Source of the DNA: Candidatus Thorarchaeota archaeon
GTDB taxonomy: Archaea > Asgardarchaeota > Thorarchaeia > Thorarchaeales > Thorarchaeaceae
Assembly: GCA_023134215.1 (NCBI GenBank)
Contig: JAGLUV010000013.1
Location: 1-15,549, forward strand
DNA length: 15,549 bases
Direction: 5' to 3'
The position numbers and the translations under genes are program-made. The number at the start of each line of letters is the position of its first letter. Within the stretch, counting starts at the first letter, position 1. A model generated the notes under the pieces. That model saw only the letters and a program-made list of their open reading frames with translations, was not told where the DNA came from and searched no databases. This document shows positions 7,067-14,449 of this stretch, one piece after another.

Positions 7067-7335
7067 ATGGTATCACCTAGTCTTACGTCGTCCTTTGAGG
7101 AAATCCTGTAGATATATGAGCTTTCCCGTAGCATTTAGCCTTTGTATGACGCACGTGTGGTATGGGACCTTGTGCTAGGGTCGGATTTCTGTAGGTTGGT
7201 TGCGCTCAATGGCACATAAACATGTGCGTGATGGAATGCACCACCTGAGCAAGCCTGTAGACGTATCAGTGATTCATCATTCTGGCCGAGATTCGCTTAA
7301 TAGTTAGCGCAAGCATATCTCAAAGGAGTGTGCAG

Positions 7336-7884
7336 ATGATGAGCTTGCTGGACCCTAAGATTACTCACTATGTAATGCATGAAAAAACTTGGAAATTCGG
7401 TGGAGGCGAGATTCTCGACACAGAAGGTAACAAGATTGGAATAATGAAGAGGAAGATAATATCATTACGTGCTGAGATCGAGTTGCGAAATGCTGATGAA
7501 ACGCCAATCTGCATTATTAACAAGAAACTAGCCGCAGTGCGGCCAATCTATGATGTGAAAACCCCAGAAGGGCAGCTCATAGGTCGTGCGAAGAAGCCAA
7601 TGGTTGCATTTCGTGGCTCAGTGGACATGTATGACCCCGAAGACAGGCTAATATTCAAGGCGCAGGGTGGAGTTACGAAGTGGAATTTCGAGATTCGTCA
7701 TCCGAAAGATAAGAAGAAAGTGTATGCTATCATCAAGAAGGCAGACAAATGGCGCGACGTTTTTGCACCCATGTTCAATTTCAAGGACAGATATGCGCTT
7801 CATGTTGTGGATCCGGATGTTGACCGATTGATGCTCCTAGCCTATGCCATTATCATTGACAATGTCTATCATGACAAAAAGTAG
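7336..7884 (+). CDS. LURP-one-related / tubby-like beta-barrel protein
   Basis: 182 residues from the chosen start. The pattern YVMHEKTWKFGGGEILDTEG followed by alternating strands, GQLIGRAKKPMVAFRGSVDM and VDRLMLLAYAIIIDNVYH is that of the LURP-one-related family, which shares a barrel fold around a central hydrophobic helix with Tubby and phospholipid scramblases. The C-terminal helix MLLAYAIIIDNVY would be the buried one. Family members in plants affect defence; the archaeal role is unknown, and lipid or membrane association is only suggested by the fold. Of three possible starts (GTG 7330, ATG 7336, ATG 7339), ATG 7336 is best: AAGGAG at 7322-7327 lies 8 bases before it but only 2 before the GTG. 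The 263-base gap upstream (7067-7329) is shared with the divergent membrane protein. Confidence 0.8.
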   Translation: MMSLLDPKITHYVMHEKTWKFGGGEILDTEGNKIGIMKRKIISLRAEIELRNADETPICIINKKLAAVRPIYDVKTPEGQLIGRAKKPMVAFRGSVDMYDPEDRLIFKAQGGVTKWNFEIRHPKDKKKVYAIIKKADKWRDVFAPMFNFKDRYALHVVDPDVDRLMLLAYAIIIDNVYHDKK

Positions 7885-7932
7885 CCGCTCTTGCCGTCGG
7901 AAACGCGCAGTTGAAGAAATCTTGAAGAGCAG

Positions 7933-7940
7933 CTTTTAAA
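7933..7940 (+). promoter_or_regulatory. TATA box of tRNA-Thr
   Basis: CTTTTAAA, within AGCTTTTAAAGCC, is centred about 34 bases before the tRNA-Thr 5' end. Its sequence and spacing match the box before tRNA-Arg (5108), supporting both as TBP sites. Confidence 0.6.
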
Positions 7941-7969
7941 GCCAATATGCTTCTTGATTCACTTAGGAC

Positions 7970-8045
7970 GCCTCGGTGGCTTAGGGGCTATAGCGGCTGA
8001 CTTGTAATCAGCAGGTCGCGAGTTCGAATCTCGCCCGGGGCTCCA
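7970..8045 (+). tRNA. tRNA-Thr (TGT), no intron, CCA encoded
   Basis: Acceptor GCCTCGG (7970-7976) pairs with CCGGGGC (8035-8041), with one T-G wobble. The anticodon stem GCTGA/TCAGC holds loop CTTGTAA, so the anticodon is TGT, reading ACA. The T arm is GCGAG-TTCGAAT-CTCGC. Discriminator T at 8042 is usual for archaeal threonine tRNA, and CCA is genomic at 8043-8045. No intron is present. Confidence 0.97.
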
Positions 8046-8115
8046 TTTTCAACCCGGATTGACTCGTTTCTTTTCGACCTGGCACCACTCTAGGTTACAG
8101 ATTGATTCACTGATT

Positions 8116-8129
8116 GGACATTAATGTCC
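8116..8129. repeat. 14-base perfect palindrome
   Basis: GGACATTAATGTCC is self-complementary over all 14 bases, followed at 8131-8139 by the smaller palindrome CGAAATTCG. It lies 71 bases after tRNA-Thr. It could be a regulator-binding site, but no gene start is close enough to name a target. Confidence 0.5.
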
Positions 8130-8324
8130 TCGAAATTCGTGATATAAGGACATAGCAAATTCTAGACAGAGGACAATGCTAATGCACGGTCTTGTGATTG
8201 GGAGGAAGCAGGATTTCGCAAATGCGACAAAGTGTTTGTAATTAGTTATTGATTACATTTGACTATGATGTAATATGACTCCTCCTGCACGACCACGCCC
8301 AGAACCATGGTAAGAAACGAAATC

Positions 8325-8350
8325 ATGAGGGTGCAGTAATGTGCCCTCAT
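8325..8350. repeat. 11-bp hairpin with GTAA tetraloop
   Basis: ATGAGGGTGCA (8325-8335) and TGTGCCCTCAT (8340-8350) pair over 11 bases with two G-U wobbles if transcribed on the plus strand, closing on loop GTAA, a GNRA-type tetraloop. No T-tract follows, so it does not look like a terminator. On the minus strand it would lie about 90 bases after the DUF1294 stop. Confidence 0.5.
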
Positions 8351-8437
8351 CAACATTTCTTGCTCTGGTGTGATCAATACCCGGTTGCACTGCTTCTTTC
8401 TACACTTACCGTTATTCTATTGGCATGTCTGAATAGC

Positions 8438-8746
8438 TTACACTATTGGCACAGGACCAAATGTTAGTATTCTGAAAACAATATAGTAGATAATTAGGGA
8501 AACGATAAGGCTAATGATAGCAACTGCTCGAAATGACCGTTTCAAAGTTTTGTGCCGAAACTTGAACATCCCAACGAATAGGCCCAAAGCGCCACCAATG
8601 AATGAGAGCAATAGAAGCGTCGCCTCTGCAACACGCCACTCTTTCTTCTTAGCCTTTCTCTTATCATAGTACATAAGGATGAGAGTAAGGATGTTCACAG
8701 CGATTAGGTAAATCAGAAGTATATGTGAAAATTCCAGCAGCTGCAT
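8438..8746 (-). CDS. DUF1294 family small membrane protein
   Basis: 102 residues with three membrane helices (about 8-28, 42-62 and 74-97). The family signature is visible: YLIAVNILTLILMYYDKRKA, then KKEWRVAEATLLLLSFIGGA, GLFVGMFKFRHKTLKRSF. The conserved DK, WR-x-E and FRHKT elements lie in loops between helices. The family occurs in bacteria and archaea, and its biochemical role is not established. The ATG at 8746 begins two bases after the pgk stop (TAATTATG), with GGAGG inside pgk, so it is cotranscribed with pgk. That linkage does not by itself suggest a glycolytic role. Confidence 0.88.
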   Translation of the reverse strand: MQLLEFSHILLIYLIAVNILTLILMYYDKRKAKKKEWRVAEATLLLLSFIGGALGLFVGMFKFRHKTLKRSFRAVAIISLIVSLIIYYIVFRILTFGPVPIV

Positions 8747-8748
8747 AA

Positions 8749-9957
8749 TTATCCCATCCTCCGTGCGGCTTCTTCAAGCGCAACCACGAGATCTAACTTT
8801 TTCCCAGTCAGGAAGTTAATCGTTGCACCACCGCCTGTGCTAATGTGTGAGATTCTATCTGCAAAGCCCTCGTTTATTGCCATGGCGCTTAGATGTCCAC
8901 CCCCGACAACTGTAACACCTTCACACTCAGCAATAGCCGACAGAATGCTGATTGTACCCTTGGCAAAGGGTTTCTTCTCAAAATACCCTTGCGGGCCATT
9001 GCCAAACACCACTGCCGCTCCAATTATCATCCGCGTGTATTCACTGGCTGTGATTGGACCTATATCGAGAAATGGATCACCATTCATCTCATTGAACGCA
9101 CACTCGACTCGCTTGCCGCCCCGCTCGACGGCTGCGTCCTCTGGGAGAATCAGTATGTCAGGGTACTTCTCTAGGAGTTGTTTTGCTGTTTCAACTGCTG
9201 ATTTGAAACCCTTGATTGGAGTAGAGTATTCGATTGGAATCAAGCCCTTTGCAATTAAGAACAGCTGTCCCAGAAGGCCTCCCAGTAGTGCTTTGTCTAC
9301 TCGTCCAGTGGCCAATAGCTTGCCTAGAGTCTTCACCTTGTCAGCCACTTTAGCTCCGCCGAATACGAGAATCCAAGGATGCTTCTCTGTAGCCGTGGCT
9401 TCGGTCAGTATACGAATCTCCTTCTCGACAAGCCGACCTGCAACTGAAGGCAGTACTGTTGTGAAACCAACAAGCGACGCTTGAGACCTGTGTGCTGCAC
9501 CAAAAGCATCGTTCACGTACAGGTCAAACAGGGGATAAAGCTCCTGAACAATTGCTTCCTTTGCAACTTCGTCTGGCGGTGCCTTCTTCATTTCGCCCTC
9601 GAACATCCTTACGTTTTGCAGAACGAGTATCTCTCCCACTTGCACCTTCTCTATGGCCGCCTTGGCTTTATCTCCGAATATATCATCCACAAAAGCGGCA
9701 TTGAACCCCAGTCCCCGCAGAATCTCAGTATGCTGTTCAAGCGATATGAAATCGTTACTGCCCGGACGTCCTTGGTGTGCCATCAACACAACCTTGCTTT
9801 TGGACAATTCCTTGAGTGTGGGAACAATTGCATCTATTCTAGAATCGTTGGTTATCTTCTTAGTATCGGGGTCAACAGAGCAGTTAATGTCGACACGAAC
9901 CAAAACACGCTTTCCTTTGGTTTCAACGTCATCAAGGGTCTTGAAGGGGAGTTTCAT
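8749..9957 (-). CDS. pgk: Phosphoglycerate kinase
   Basis: 402 residues, a normal archaeal length. It transfers phosphate between 1,3-bisphosphoglycerate and ADP in the cytoplasm, in glycolysis or gluconeogenesis. The N-domain substrate site shows RVDINCSVD (21-29), DSRIDAIVPTLKEL (38-51), LMAHQGRPG (58-66) and HRSQASLVGF. The nucleotide domain shows FGGAKVADKVKTL, then GAAVVFGNGPQGYFE, VVGGGHLSAMA and STGGGATINFLTGKKLD near the end. RVDINC and HQGRPG in place of the bacterial RVDFN and HLGRP are archaeal features. The ATG at 9957 follows GAGAGG by 9 bases. DUF1294 follows two bases after the stop. Upstream, minus-strand transcription from tRNA-Met probably ends at the hairpin at 10029-10042, so pgk likely has its own promoter, which I could not place. 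Confidence 0.97.
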   Translation of the reverse strand: MKLPFKTLDDVETKGKRVLVRVDINCSVDPDTKKITNDSRIDAIVPTLKELSKSKVVLMAHQGRPGSNDFISLEQHTEILRGLGFNAAFVDDIFGDKAKAAIEKVQVGEILVLQNVRMFEGEMKKAPPDEVAKEAIVQELYPLFDLYVNDAFGAAHRSQASLVGFTTVLPSVAGRLVEKEIRILTEATATEKHPWILVFGGAKVADKVKTLGKLLATGRVDKALLGGLLGQLFLIAKGLIPIEYSTPIKGFKSAVETAKQLLEKYPDILILPEDAAVERGGKRVECAFNEMNGDPFLDIGPITASEYTRMIIGAAVVFGNGPQGYFEKKPFAKGTISILSAIAECEGVTVVGGGHLSAMAINEGFADRISHISTGGGATINFLTGKKLDLVVALEEAARRMG

Positions 9958-10018
9958 TCAAAGCAACCTCTCTTTTCGTAGTGCAAACGTCATCCTTACC
10001 GAGAAATTGTACACACAC

Positions 10019-10042
10019 AAAAACATACCTGCAAAGCTGCAG
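10019..10042 (-). terminator. Possible terminator after tRNA-Met
   Basis: On the minus strand, 11 bases after tRNA-Met, CTGCA-GCTT-TGCAG forms a 5-bp hairpin (10029-10042), followed five bases later by TTTTT (10019-10023). Archaea mostly terminate on T-runs, so the T-run may matter more than the short stem. Confidence 0.35.
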
Positions 10043-10052
10043 CAAGTGGAAG

Positions 10053-10192
10053 TGCCGCGGGAGGGATTCGAGCCCTCGACTTCGAGATTTCTCATCTCGG
10101 GCCAGGCATGAGACAATGACCCCATGATTTTGACCGGAAAGATCCAGCAAGATTATGAGTCTCGCGCCCTAACCAGGCTAGGCCACCGCGGC
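10053..10192 (-). tRNA. Elongator tRNA-Met (CAT) with 65-base intron, CCA not encoded
   Basis: Acceptor GCCGCGG (10192-10186) pairs fully with CCGCGGC (10060-10054); the discriminator is A at 10053 and the next bases are CTT, so CCA is not genomic. The 5' half reads anticodon stem CGAGA and CTCATA, the 3' half A-TCTCG, variable AAGTC, then T arm GAGGG-CTCGAAT-CCCTC. Loop CTCATAA gives anticodon CAT. The intron (10153-10089) lies at the canonical 37/38 site. The junction folds as a textbook bulge-helix-bulge: exon stem CGAGA/TCTCG, bulge AAA, 4-bp helix CTCA/TGAG, bulge TAA, intron helix TCTTG/CGAGA, with each cut after the second bulge base. The acceptor and D-arm match elongator Met rather than initiator or Ile2. 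Confidence 0.95.
10089..10153 (-). other. tRNA-Met intron, canonical 37/38
   Basis: 65 bases removed between positions 37 and 38. The ends are fixed by the two symmetric 3-base bulges (TA^A and AA^A) around the CTCA/TGAG helix. I see no C/D-box guide motifs inside it. Confidence 0.88.
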
Positions 10193-10227
10193 ATATGACT
10201 CAAGTTAGACGGCCCGATGATGCAGAC

Positions 10228-10235
10228 TCTTAAAT
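10228..10235 (-). promoter_or_regulatory. TATA-like box of tRNA-Met
   Basis: On the minus strand AGATTTAAGAG is centred about 39 bases before the tRNA 5' end, where a TBP site with a short leader would fall. It sits at the extreme 3' end of gatE and in the 43-base gap behind it. Confidence 0.4.
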
Positions 10236-12161
10236 CTATTCTTCAGTGGACGTAAGAACACGTTGAATCTCAGCTGCAAGAAGCCTCTTGATGACTTTCC
10301 CGTCAGCCTTCCCTCTTAGCTGCTTCATTGCAACACCCATGAGCCCACCAAGTGCTCCCTCTCCTTGTTCGCGTACGAAGTCAATTCGATCCTTCACTAT
10401 ATCTTGAACCAAGTTTTCAATTTCGGTAGTATCTATTTTGCCTAGACCTGTTGCATCCAGCGCATCTTGAATCCCAGAAGCGGGGTTATTCGCAAGATAT
10501 GTTAGAATTGCAGGGATTGCATCTGGAGTAACTTCAGCCGTTGTGACACATTCGAAGAGCTGCCGGAAGTGATTATCCTCCAATCGTTCAATAGGAATAC
10601 CGTCGCGATGAAGACTTACTACCGTATTCTCCAGTGTTACGGCCAACAAGGTTGCAGGGACTTTTATCTCGTTTATGATTTGCTCAAAGAGTGGTAGATT
10701 CAGAGAACGCACTATCTGCGATGCAAGATCCTTGCTGAGACCGTATTCCTTGACAAATCGTTTCTCTTTGCTGTCGAGGGTTTCAGGCATGTTTTTCCTG
10801 ATCCGCTTCAAACGGGACTGCGCTATTTTTACAGGTCGCACGTCAGTTTCAGGATACATTCTCTCTGCACCAGGGCGAGGGCGAGCATACTTCGTCGTTC
10901 CGTTAGGCAGAGGAGTTCGAGTTTCAGCTGGCACGCCTTCAATTGCCTCACGTGCTCGCCGTACTACCGCCTCAAGCGCATCCACACACTTGTGCATCGG
11001 GGCAGCAACTATTACCACGGCATCTTGAAACCCTGCGCTTACGGCTTCTCTTAGTTGGGCTACTTCTTGTGCGGATATTCCATATCCTGGTAGTTCGTCA
11101 GTATGAAAGATACCTCCTACGTCCCCCCAGAATTTGGCATAGTCTGATAGTTCTGTGCCAAGCCTGCGCTCAGGTTGCACCTCACGCCCTACCAGACCAG
11201 CAAAGCCTGGAAGCCGTACCCCATAAATCGTGTGACCAGCCTTCAACGCCTTCTTGATCATCTTAGAGCCCGATTCTGCAAAAATAGTGCTGATGTCTAC
11301 CGGTTTGCTACTGATTTGCTTAGGAGAAATGCTTCTCTCATGCAGGGCGTCACGTATCTCCAACAAGCGCTCCTGCCGAAGGGCTTCTAGTTCGACAAGA
11401 GTAGATAGCATATCGAGTTGCTGAAATCCCTTGATCTCGATAATGCCCCCTCCCTTGATGGACACGTTAACGTCTTGACGGATTGTGCCAAGTCCACGCT
11501 TTACCTTCCCAGTGGACCGTAGGAGCAGACCAATAGCCAGTGCAGTTTCTTGAGCCTCGGAGGGAGTTCTGATGTCAGGAGCTGTTGCGATTTCAATCAG
11601 AGGAATGCCTAATCTGTCCAGTCGATATATCTTCATGTTCTCTTTGTCATCGTCAGCGATTTTGCGGGCCGCGTCCTCTTCAAGGCTGATTGCTAGTATG
11701 CCGATTTCCTTAGTCCCCACCAAGATCTTGCCACCCATGGCAATAACAGCCGTACGTTGAAAGCCAGTTGTGTTGCTACCATCTATCACTATTTTCCTCA
11801 TTGCATGTATCTCATCTAGCTGAGATGAACCTAGGAAGGCAGCCATTGTAAGAGCTACATCTATGGACTCTTCACACAGATTGTGAGGGGGTTCCTCGTC
11901 AGCTTCAACCAAGCATGTTGTGTCATTGTAATACTCGTAATAGAATTTCTTCTTCCTCTGAAACTCAAAGAGTGCTGCAGGGTCGACCGCACCCATTTCG
12001 CTCTGTGTTGGTCTGAGTCGTCTTACAAAACCACCGTCAGGCTTGTCATCGCGAATCACTGTCGGACAGTGGCAGAAGAGTTTGCGAGATGTGTTTAGTT
12101 GTTGATGAAGTTCAAGTCCCACCATCAAACCAATTTCTCTGTAGCGACCCTCGTCGCTCAC
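10236..12161 (-). CDS. gatE: Glu-tRNA(Gln) amidotransferase subunit E
   Basis: GatE binds misacylated Glu-tRNA(Gln), phosphorylates the glutamate with ATP and, with ammonia from GatD, makes Gln-tRNA(Gln). This is the archaea-specific route for glutamine. The GatB-type cradle domain starts with GLMVGLELHQQLNTSRKLFC and holds YRLDRLGIPLIEIATAPD and GLGTIRQDVNVSI. A middle AspRS-like insertion (about 270-410, with YGVRLPGFAGLVGREVQPE) marks GatE rather than GatB. The C-terminal helical and YqeY-like tail ends GGLMGVAMKQLRGKADGKVI. 641 residues is normal. The start is GTG: GGAGGT lies 7 bases upstream, and the GTGA overlaps the gatD stop, so the pair is translationally coupled, as expected for an obligate heterodimer. 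Confidence 0.98.
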   Translation of the reverse strand: MSDEGRYREIGLMVGLELHQQLNTSRKLFCHCPTVIRDDKPDGGFVRRLRPTQSEMGAVDPAALFEFQRKKKFYYEYYNDTTCLVEADEEPPHNLCEESIDVALTMAAFLGSSQLDEIHAMRKIVIDGSNTTGFQRTAVIAMGGKILVGTKEIGILAISLEEDAARKIADDDKENMKIYRLDRLGIPLIEIATAPDIRTPSEAQETALAIGLLLRSTGKVKRGLGTIRQDVNVSIKGGGIIEIKGFQQLDMLSTLVELEALRQERLLEIRDALHERSISPKQISSKPVDISTIFAESGSKMIKKALKAGHTIYGVRLPGFAGLVGREVQPERRLGTELSDYAKFWGDVGGIFHTDELPGYGISAQEVAQLREAVSAGFQDAVVIVAAPMHKCVDALEAVVRRAREAIEGVPAETRTPLPNGTTKYARPRPGAERMYPETDVRPVKIAQSRLKRIRKNMPETLDSKEKRFVKEYGLSKDLASQIVRSLNLPLFEQIINEIKVPATLLAVTLENTVVSLHRDGIPIERLEDNHFRQLFECVTTAEVTPDAIPAILTYLANNPASGIQDALDATGLGKIDTTEIENLVQDIVKDRIDFVREQGEGALGGLMGVAMKQLRGKADGKVIKRLLAAEIQRVLTSTEE

Positions 12162-13513
12162 TCAACAAACCTCCGTTGTATTCTATACTCAGACTGTTCC
12201 GTTCGCATGTTTGTTTCACCAACGATGGACTCAGACATTGCAGCATGCACCTTCTCAACAGTCTTCGTGTTTGCAAGAAGCCACATTAGCTTGACAGCTG
12301 CTGTTTCGGTGAGCATGTTTTCGCATGGAATGACGCCCATTTCGAGCATCTCCACGCCTGGTCGATATACGTTCATGTTGACGCGTCCCCAGATGCATTG
12401 GCTTGTCATGGCCACAATGACACCAGCATCTATGGCTCGTTTCAGTGCTGGATGAATGTGTTCAGGAGCATGTCCAAGACCAGTTCCGGACAGTACAAGC
12501 CCTCTGTATCCATTATCGACATACGAATCAATCACATCAGATTTGATTCCTGGAAAAGTGTTCACGATAGTGACTCGATCATCAAACTTGGGCTTCATCT
12601 TGAGTTTGCGCTCGGGGTTTCGTTGCAGAAAAGGAGCAGACAGCTCAGTTATGCCCGTTTCATCTATCCTGAATAAGGGACTGGAGTTAACTGACTGGAA
12701 AGCATCCCTTCTACTAGTATGGCATTTACGCACTCGAGTTCCCCGGTGTGCATATGCAAATGTATCATCTGTTTCGCCATGCATCACCACCATTACCTCC
12801 GCAGCATTCGCGTGTCCGACGAAATCAGTTGCTCTGATTAGATTCATAGCAGCATCAGAAGATGGTCTATCAGATGACCTTTGGGAGCCCACAAGAACGA
12901 CTGGAACAGGTAAGTCTTGGAGTGCAAATGCAAGCGCAGCAGAAGTAATCCCGAGTGTATCTGTGCCATGCGCAATGACAACTCCGTCTACGCTCTTCTT
13001 AATTTCGGATGAAACACTTCTAGCAATCTTCGTCCAATCGGAAGGTTGAATGTTTTCTGAAAGAACGCTCATTACAATGTGAGCATGAATATTCGCATGG
13101 TCCTTGAGTTCAGGAACAGTATCATAGAGGTCCTGCGCTGATAATGCGGGATTGACAGCGCCAGTCTGATAGTCCACTTTACTTGCAATCGTACCCCCAG
13201 TACTCAGGATTGAAACAGAGGGCAGACCGGATTGTGCTTTGGGTGCGGTCTTTTCTGCGGTCCGCTTTCTTTTCTTTCCCGATTTAGTCAAGTGAATCTC
13301 AGACAACTCATTCAACCGAATGCCAACATTGTATCCGGAAACGAGCTTTATCACCACATGGTCGGGATCGCGTCCAACCTGTGCACGAGGCATGAGAATG
13401 CCTACATACTCTCGTCGCTGATGGTCGATTGTGATTGTATCACCCACATTCGCGCCAGCAGCGGATAGTTTCTCAAGAACCAGGCCCCTATAACCAGAGT
13501 TATCCAGAGTCAA
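12158..13513 (-). CDS. gatD: Glu-tRNA(Gln) amidotransferase subunit D (asparaginase-like)
   Basis: GatD releases ammonia from glutamine or asparagine and passes it to GatE. An N-terminal barrel (about 1-75, with DPDHVVIKLVSGYNVGI) and a Lys/Arg-rich linker precede the asparaginase fold. The catalytic motifs are STGGTIAS with Thr108, AHGTDTLG with Thr184 and Asp185, and GTRVRKCHTSRRDAF with Lys263 (numbered from the start used here). They match the Thr-Thr-Asp-Lys set known from M. thermautotrophicus GatD. I chose TTG at 13513 because AGGTGA lies 8 bases upstream. The longer option, GTG at 13525 (4 more residues), sits inside that AGGTGA and is less likely. It overlaps gatE by 4 bases. Confidence 0.95.
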   Translation of the reverse strand: MTLDNSGYRGLVLEKLSAAGANVGDTITIDHQRREYVGILMPRAQVGRDPDHVVIKLVSGYNVGIRLNELSEIHLTKSGKKRKRTAEKTAPKAQSGLPSVSILSTGGTIASKVDYQTGAVNPALSAQDLYDTVPELKDHANIHAHIVMSVLSENIQPSDWTKIARSVSSEIKKSVDGVVIAHGTDTLGITSAALAFALQDLPVPVVLVGSQRSSDRPSSDAAMNLIRATDFVGHANAAEVMVVMHGETDDTFAYAHRGTRVRKCHTSRRDAFQSVNSSPLFRIDETGITELSAPFLQRNPERKLKMKPKFDDRVTIVNTFPGIKSDVIDSYVDNGYRGLVLSGTGLGHAPEHIHPALKRAIDAGVIVAMTSQCIWGRVNMNVYRPGVEMLEMGVIPCENMLTETAAVKLMWLLANTKTVEKVHAAMSESIVGETNMRTEQSEYRIQRRFVE

Positions 13514-13560
13514 TGCTATCCTCACCTATGAGTTCCGCATCTCTTCGCCTTTGGCGTGGT

Positions 13561-13568
13561 CATAAATC
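13561..13568 (-). promoter_or_regulatory. TATA-like box of gatDE
   Basis: On the minus strand GATTTATG lies about 40-50 bases before the gatD start, in the 87-base gap to the GDT1-type gene. The spacing would give a leader of about 20-30 bases containing the AGGTGA ribosome site. Confidence 0.4.
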
Positions 13569-13600
13569 TTCGCTCAGAAGCTCTCTTGTGTCTAGAAGTA

Positions 13601-14167
13601 TCAGATGAAGCCAAACAGCATAAGCACTCCAAAGAGAATGAATACGGAACCAGATACTTTTCTTACTGTGGCCATTGAAATGACATTGGCAAGCCTGTCC
13701 CCTGCGAATGCCCCGATGCTATTGACAACGAGAAATCCAATGAGTGCCCCTACAAGGACCATAACTGGGAACTGAGATTGGGCGGCTAAGCCCACGACTG
13801 CAATTTGGCTCTTATCGCCGAGCTCGGAGAAGAAGATTAAGGAGAACATGTTCAGGAAAGTTTGGGGGTTGTCACAGCTGTCTGCTTGCTCAGGTATTTT
13901 TCGGACCAGCGTATGAATCCCTAAGCAAATGAAGAGAGCCGCGGACAGGTATAAGATGAACTCGAGTGGAAGGGCTGATGATAAGATGAATCCAATGACT
14001 ACTGCAATCAGCGTTGAACTTGCAAGAGCAAGCATGGCAACAAGTAGTACTACGGCAGGGTGTCTATGTTGAGCGCCAAGACACATGGTCGTGATCATTG
14101 TCTTGTCACCGATTTCTGTCAGGAGAATCAGAGTCGACGATGTAATTAGAACCTCAAGAAATGTCAT
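13601..14167 (-). CDS. GDT1/TMEM165 (UPF0016) family cation transporter
   Basis: 188 residues, six predicted membrane helices in two homologous halves. Each half carries the family signature E-x-G-D-K-[TS]: EIGDKT at 18-23 and ELGDKS at 115-120. Relatives export manganese or exchange calcium for protons; the paired acidic motifs form the ion path. A short polar loop (about 89-102) separates the halves. The chosen ATG at 14167 starts MTFLEVLITSSTLILLTEIG, directly at the first helix as in relatives. An in-frame extension to 14257 would run into the tRNA-Leu T arm and is rejected. No clear Shine-Dalgarno precedes the ATG. It lies 62 bases after the tRNA-Leu CCA, on the same strand. Confidence 0.9.
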   Translation of the reverse strand: MTFLEVLITSSTLILLTEIGDKTMITTMCLGAQHRHPAVVLLVAMLALASSTLIAVVIGFILSSALPLEFILYLSAALFICLGIHTLVRKIPEQADSCDNPQTFLNMFSLIFFSELGDKSQIAVVGLAAQSQFPVMVLVGALIGFLVVNSIGAFAGDRLANVISMATVRKVSGSVFILFGVLMLFGFI

Positions 14168-14229
14168 CTCGGCGCGCTGACAGATGTAGTGAGCTATTGA
14201 ATCTATGGATGTTTCACTCTTGGAGAGAT

Positions 14230-14351
14230 TGGTGCGGGAGGTGGGACTTGAACCCACGGACTCCTACGAGAGCGGATATCTCATTCGAATGACCCCTTAT
14301 CTTCATACGATCTTAAGTCCGCCGCCTTTGACCAGTCTTGGCTACTCCCGC
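14230..14351 (-). tRNA. tRNA-Leu (TAA) with 34-base intron, CCA encoded
   Basis: Acceptor GCGGGAG (14351-14345) pairs with CTCCCGC (14240-14234); discriminator A is at 14233 and genomic CCA at 14232-14230. The anticodon stem is GCGGA/TCCGC. The loop is CTTAAG, then intron, then A, giving anticodon TAA. A 14-base variable arm with CTC/GAG stem and loop GTAG marks a class II tRNA. The T arm is GTGGG-TTCAAGT-CCCAC. The intron (14311-14278) is at 37/38. The junction has a 4-bp central helix CTTA/TGAG with one wobble, bulges AGA and ATA, and an intron stem TCGTATGA/TCATTCGA with one mismatch, offset by one unpaired A. This is a slightly relaxed bulge-helix-bulge. No clear TATA box lies between it and tRNA-Val. 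Confidence 0.94.
14278..14311 (-). other. tRNA-Leu intron, 37/38
   Basis: 34 bases between CTTAAG and A-TCCGC, closing as an 8-base stem with a T-T mismatch and a loop of about 10 bases. One extra unpaired A on the 3' side makes the motif less symmetric than in tRNA-Met. Confidence 0.82.
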
Positions 14352-14449
14352 GTTCTATGGTCAAACCCGCAGGAACTCACCGCAAGTCTTTGGGCTAGCG
14401 AGTTGACTCTTCAATGCTTTGGTGATTAATGACAGATGCATTAGAAGTA

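Larger units (their letters stand above)
8046..8437. other. 392-base stretch without a convincing gene; several palindromes
   Basis: Between tRNA-Thr and the end of the DUF1294 gene no recognisable protein or RNA family is visible. It holds a T-rich stretch after the tRNA (8066-8075), a 14-base palindrome (8116-8129), an AT-rich inverted repeat (8252-8258 with 8268-8274) and an 11-bp hairpin (8325-8350). GGACA recurs at 8116, around 8150 and around 8172. Short open frames exist on both strands (plus 8339-8467, 42 codons; minus 8246-8356, 36 codons), each able to encode one hydrophobic helix, but neither has a clear ribosome site. It may hold an unrecognised small RNA or a decayed gene. Confidence 0.5.

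Noticed and set aside
7229..7280. C/D-box small RNA on the minus strand (ATGATGA at 7280-7274)
   Set aside because: A C box is present, but no D box at proper spacing or C'/D' pair could be found.
8246..8356. Minus-strand 36-codon hydrophobic frame
   Set aside because: No Shine-Dalgarno; a competing frame of similar length exists on the other strand, so chance is likely.
8837..9484. Plus-strand 215-codon frame across pgk
   Set aside because: It lies wholly antisense to pgk, whose motifs are clear, and its product has no recognisable domain.
14168..14257. 30-residue N-terminal extension of the GDT1-type protein
   Set aside because: It would begin inside the tRNA-Leu T arm; the family starts at the first membrane helix, at ATG 14167.
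14352..14449. Separate promoter between tRNA-Val and tRNA-Leu
   Set aside because: No TATA-like sequence at a suitable distance from the tRNA-Leu 5' end could be seen.
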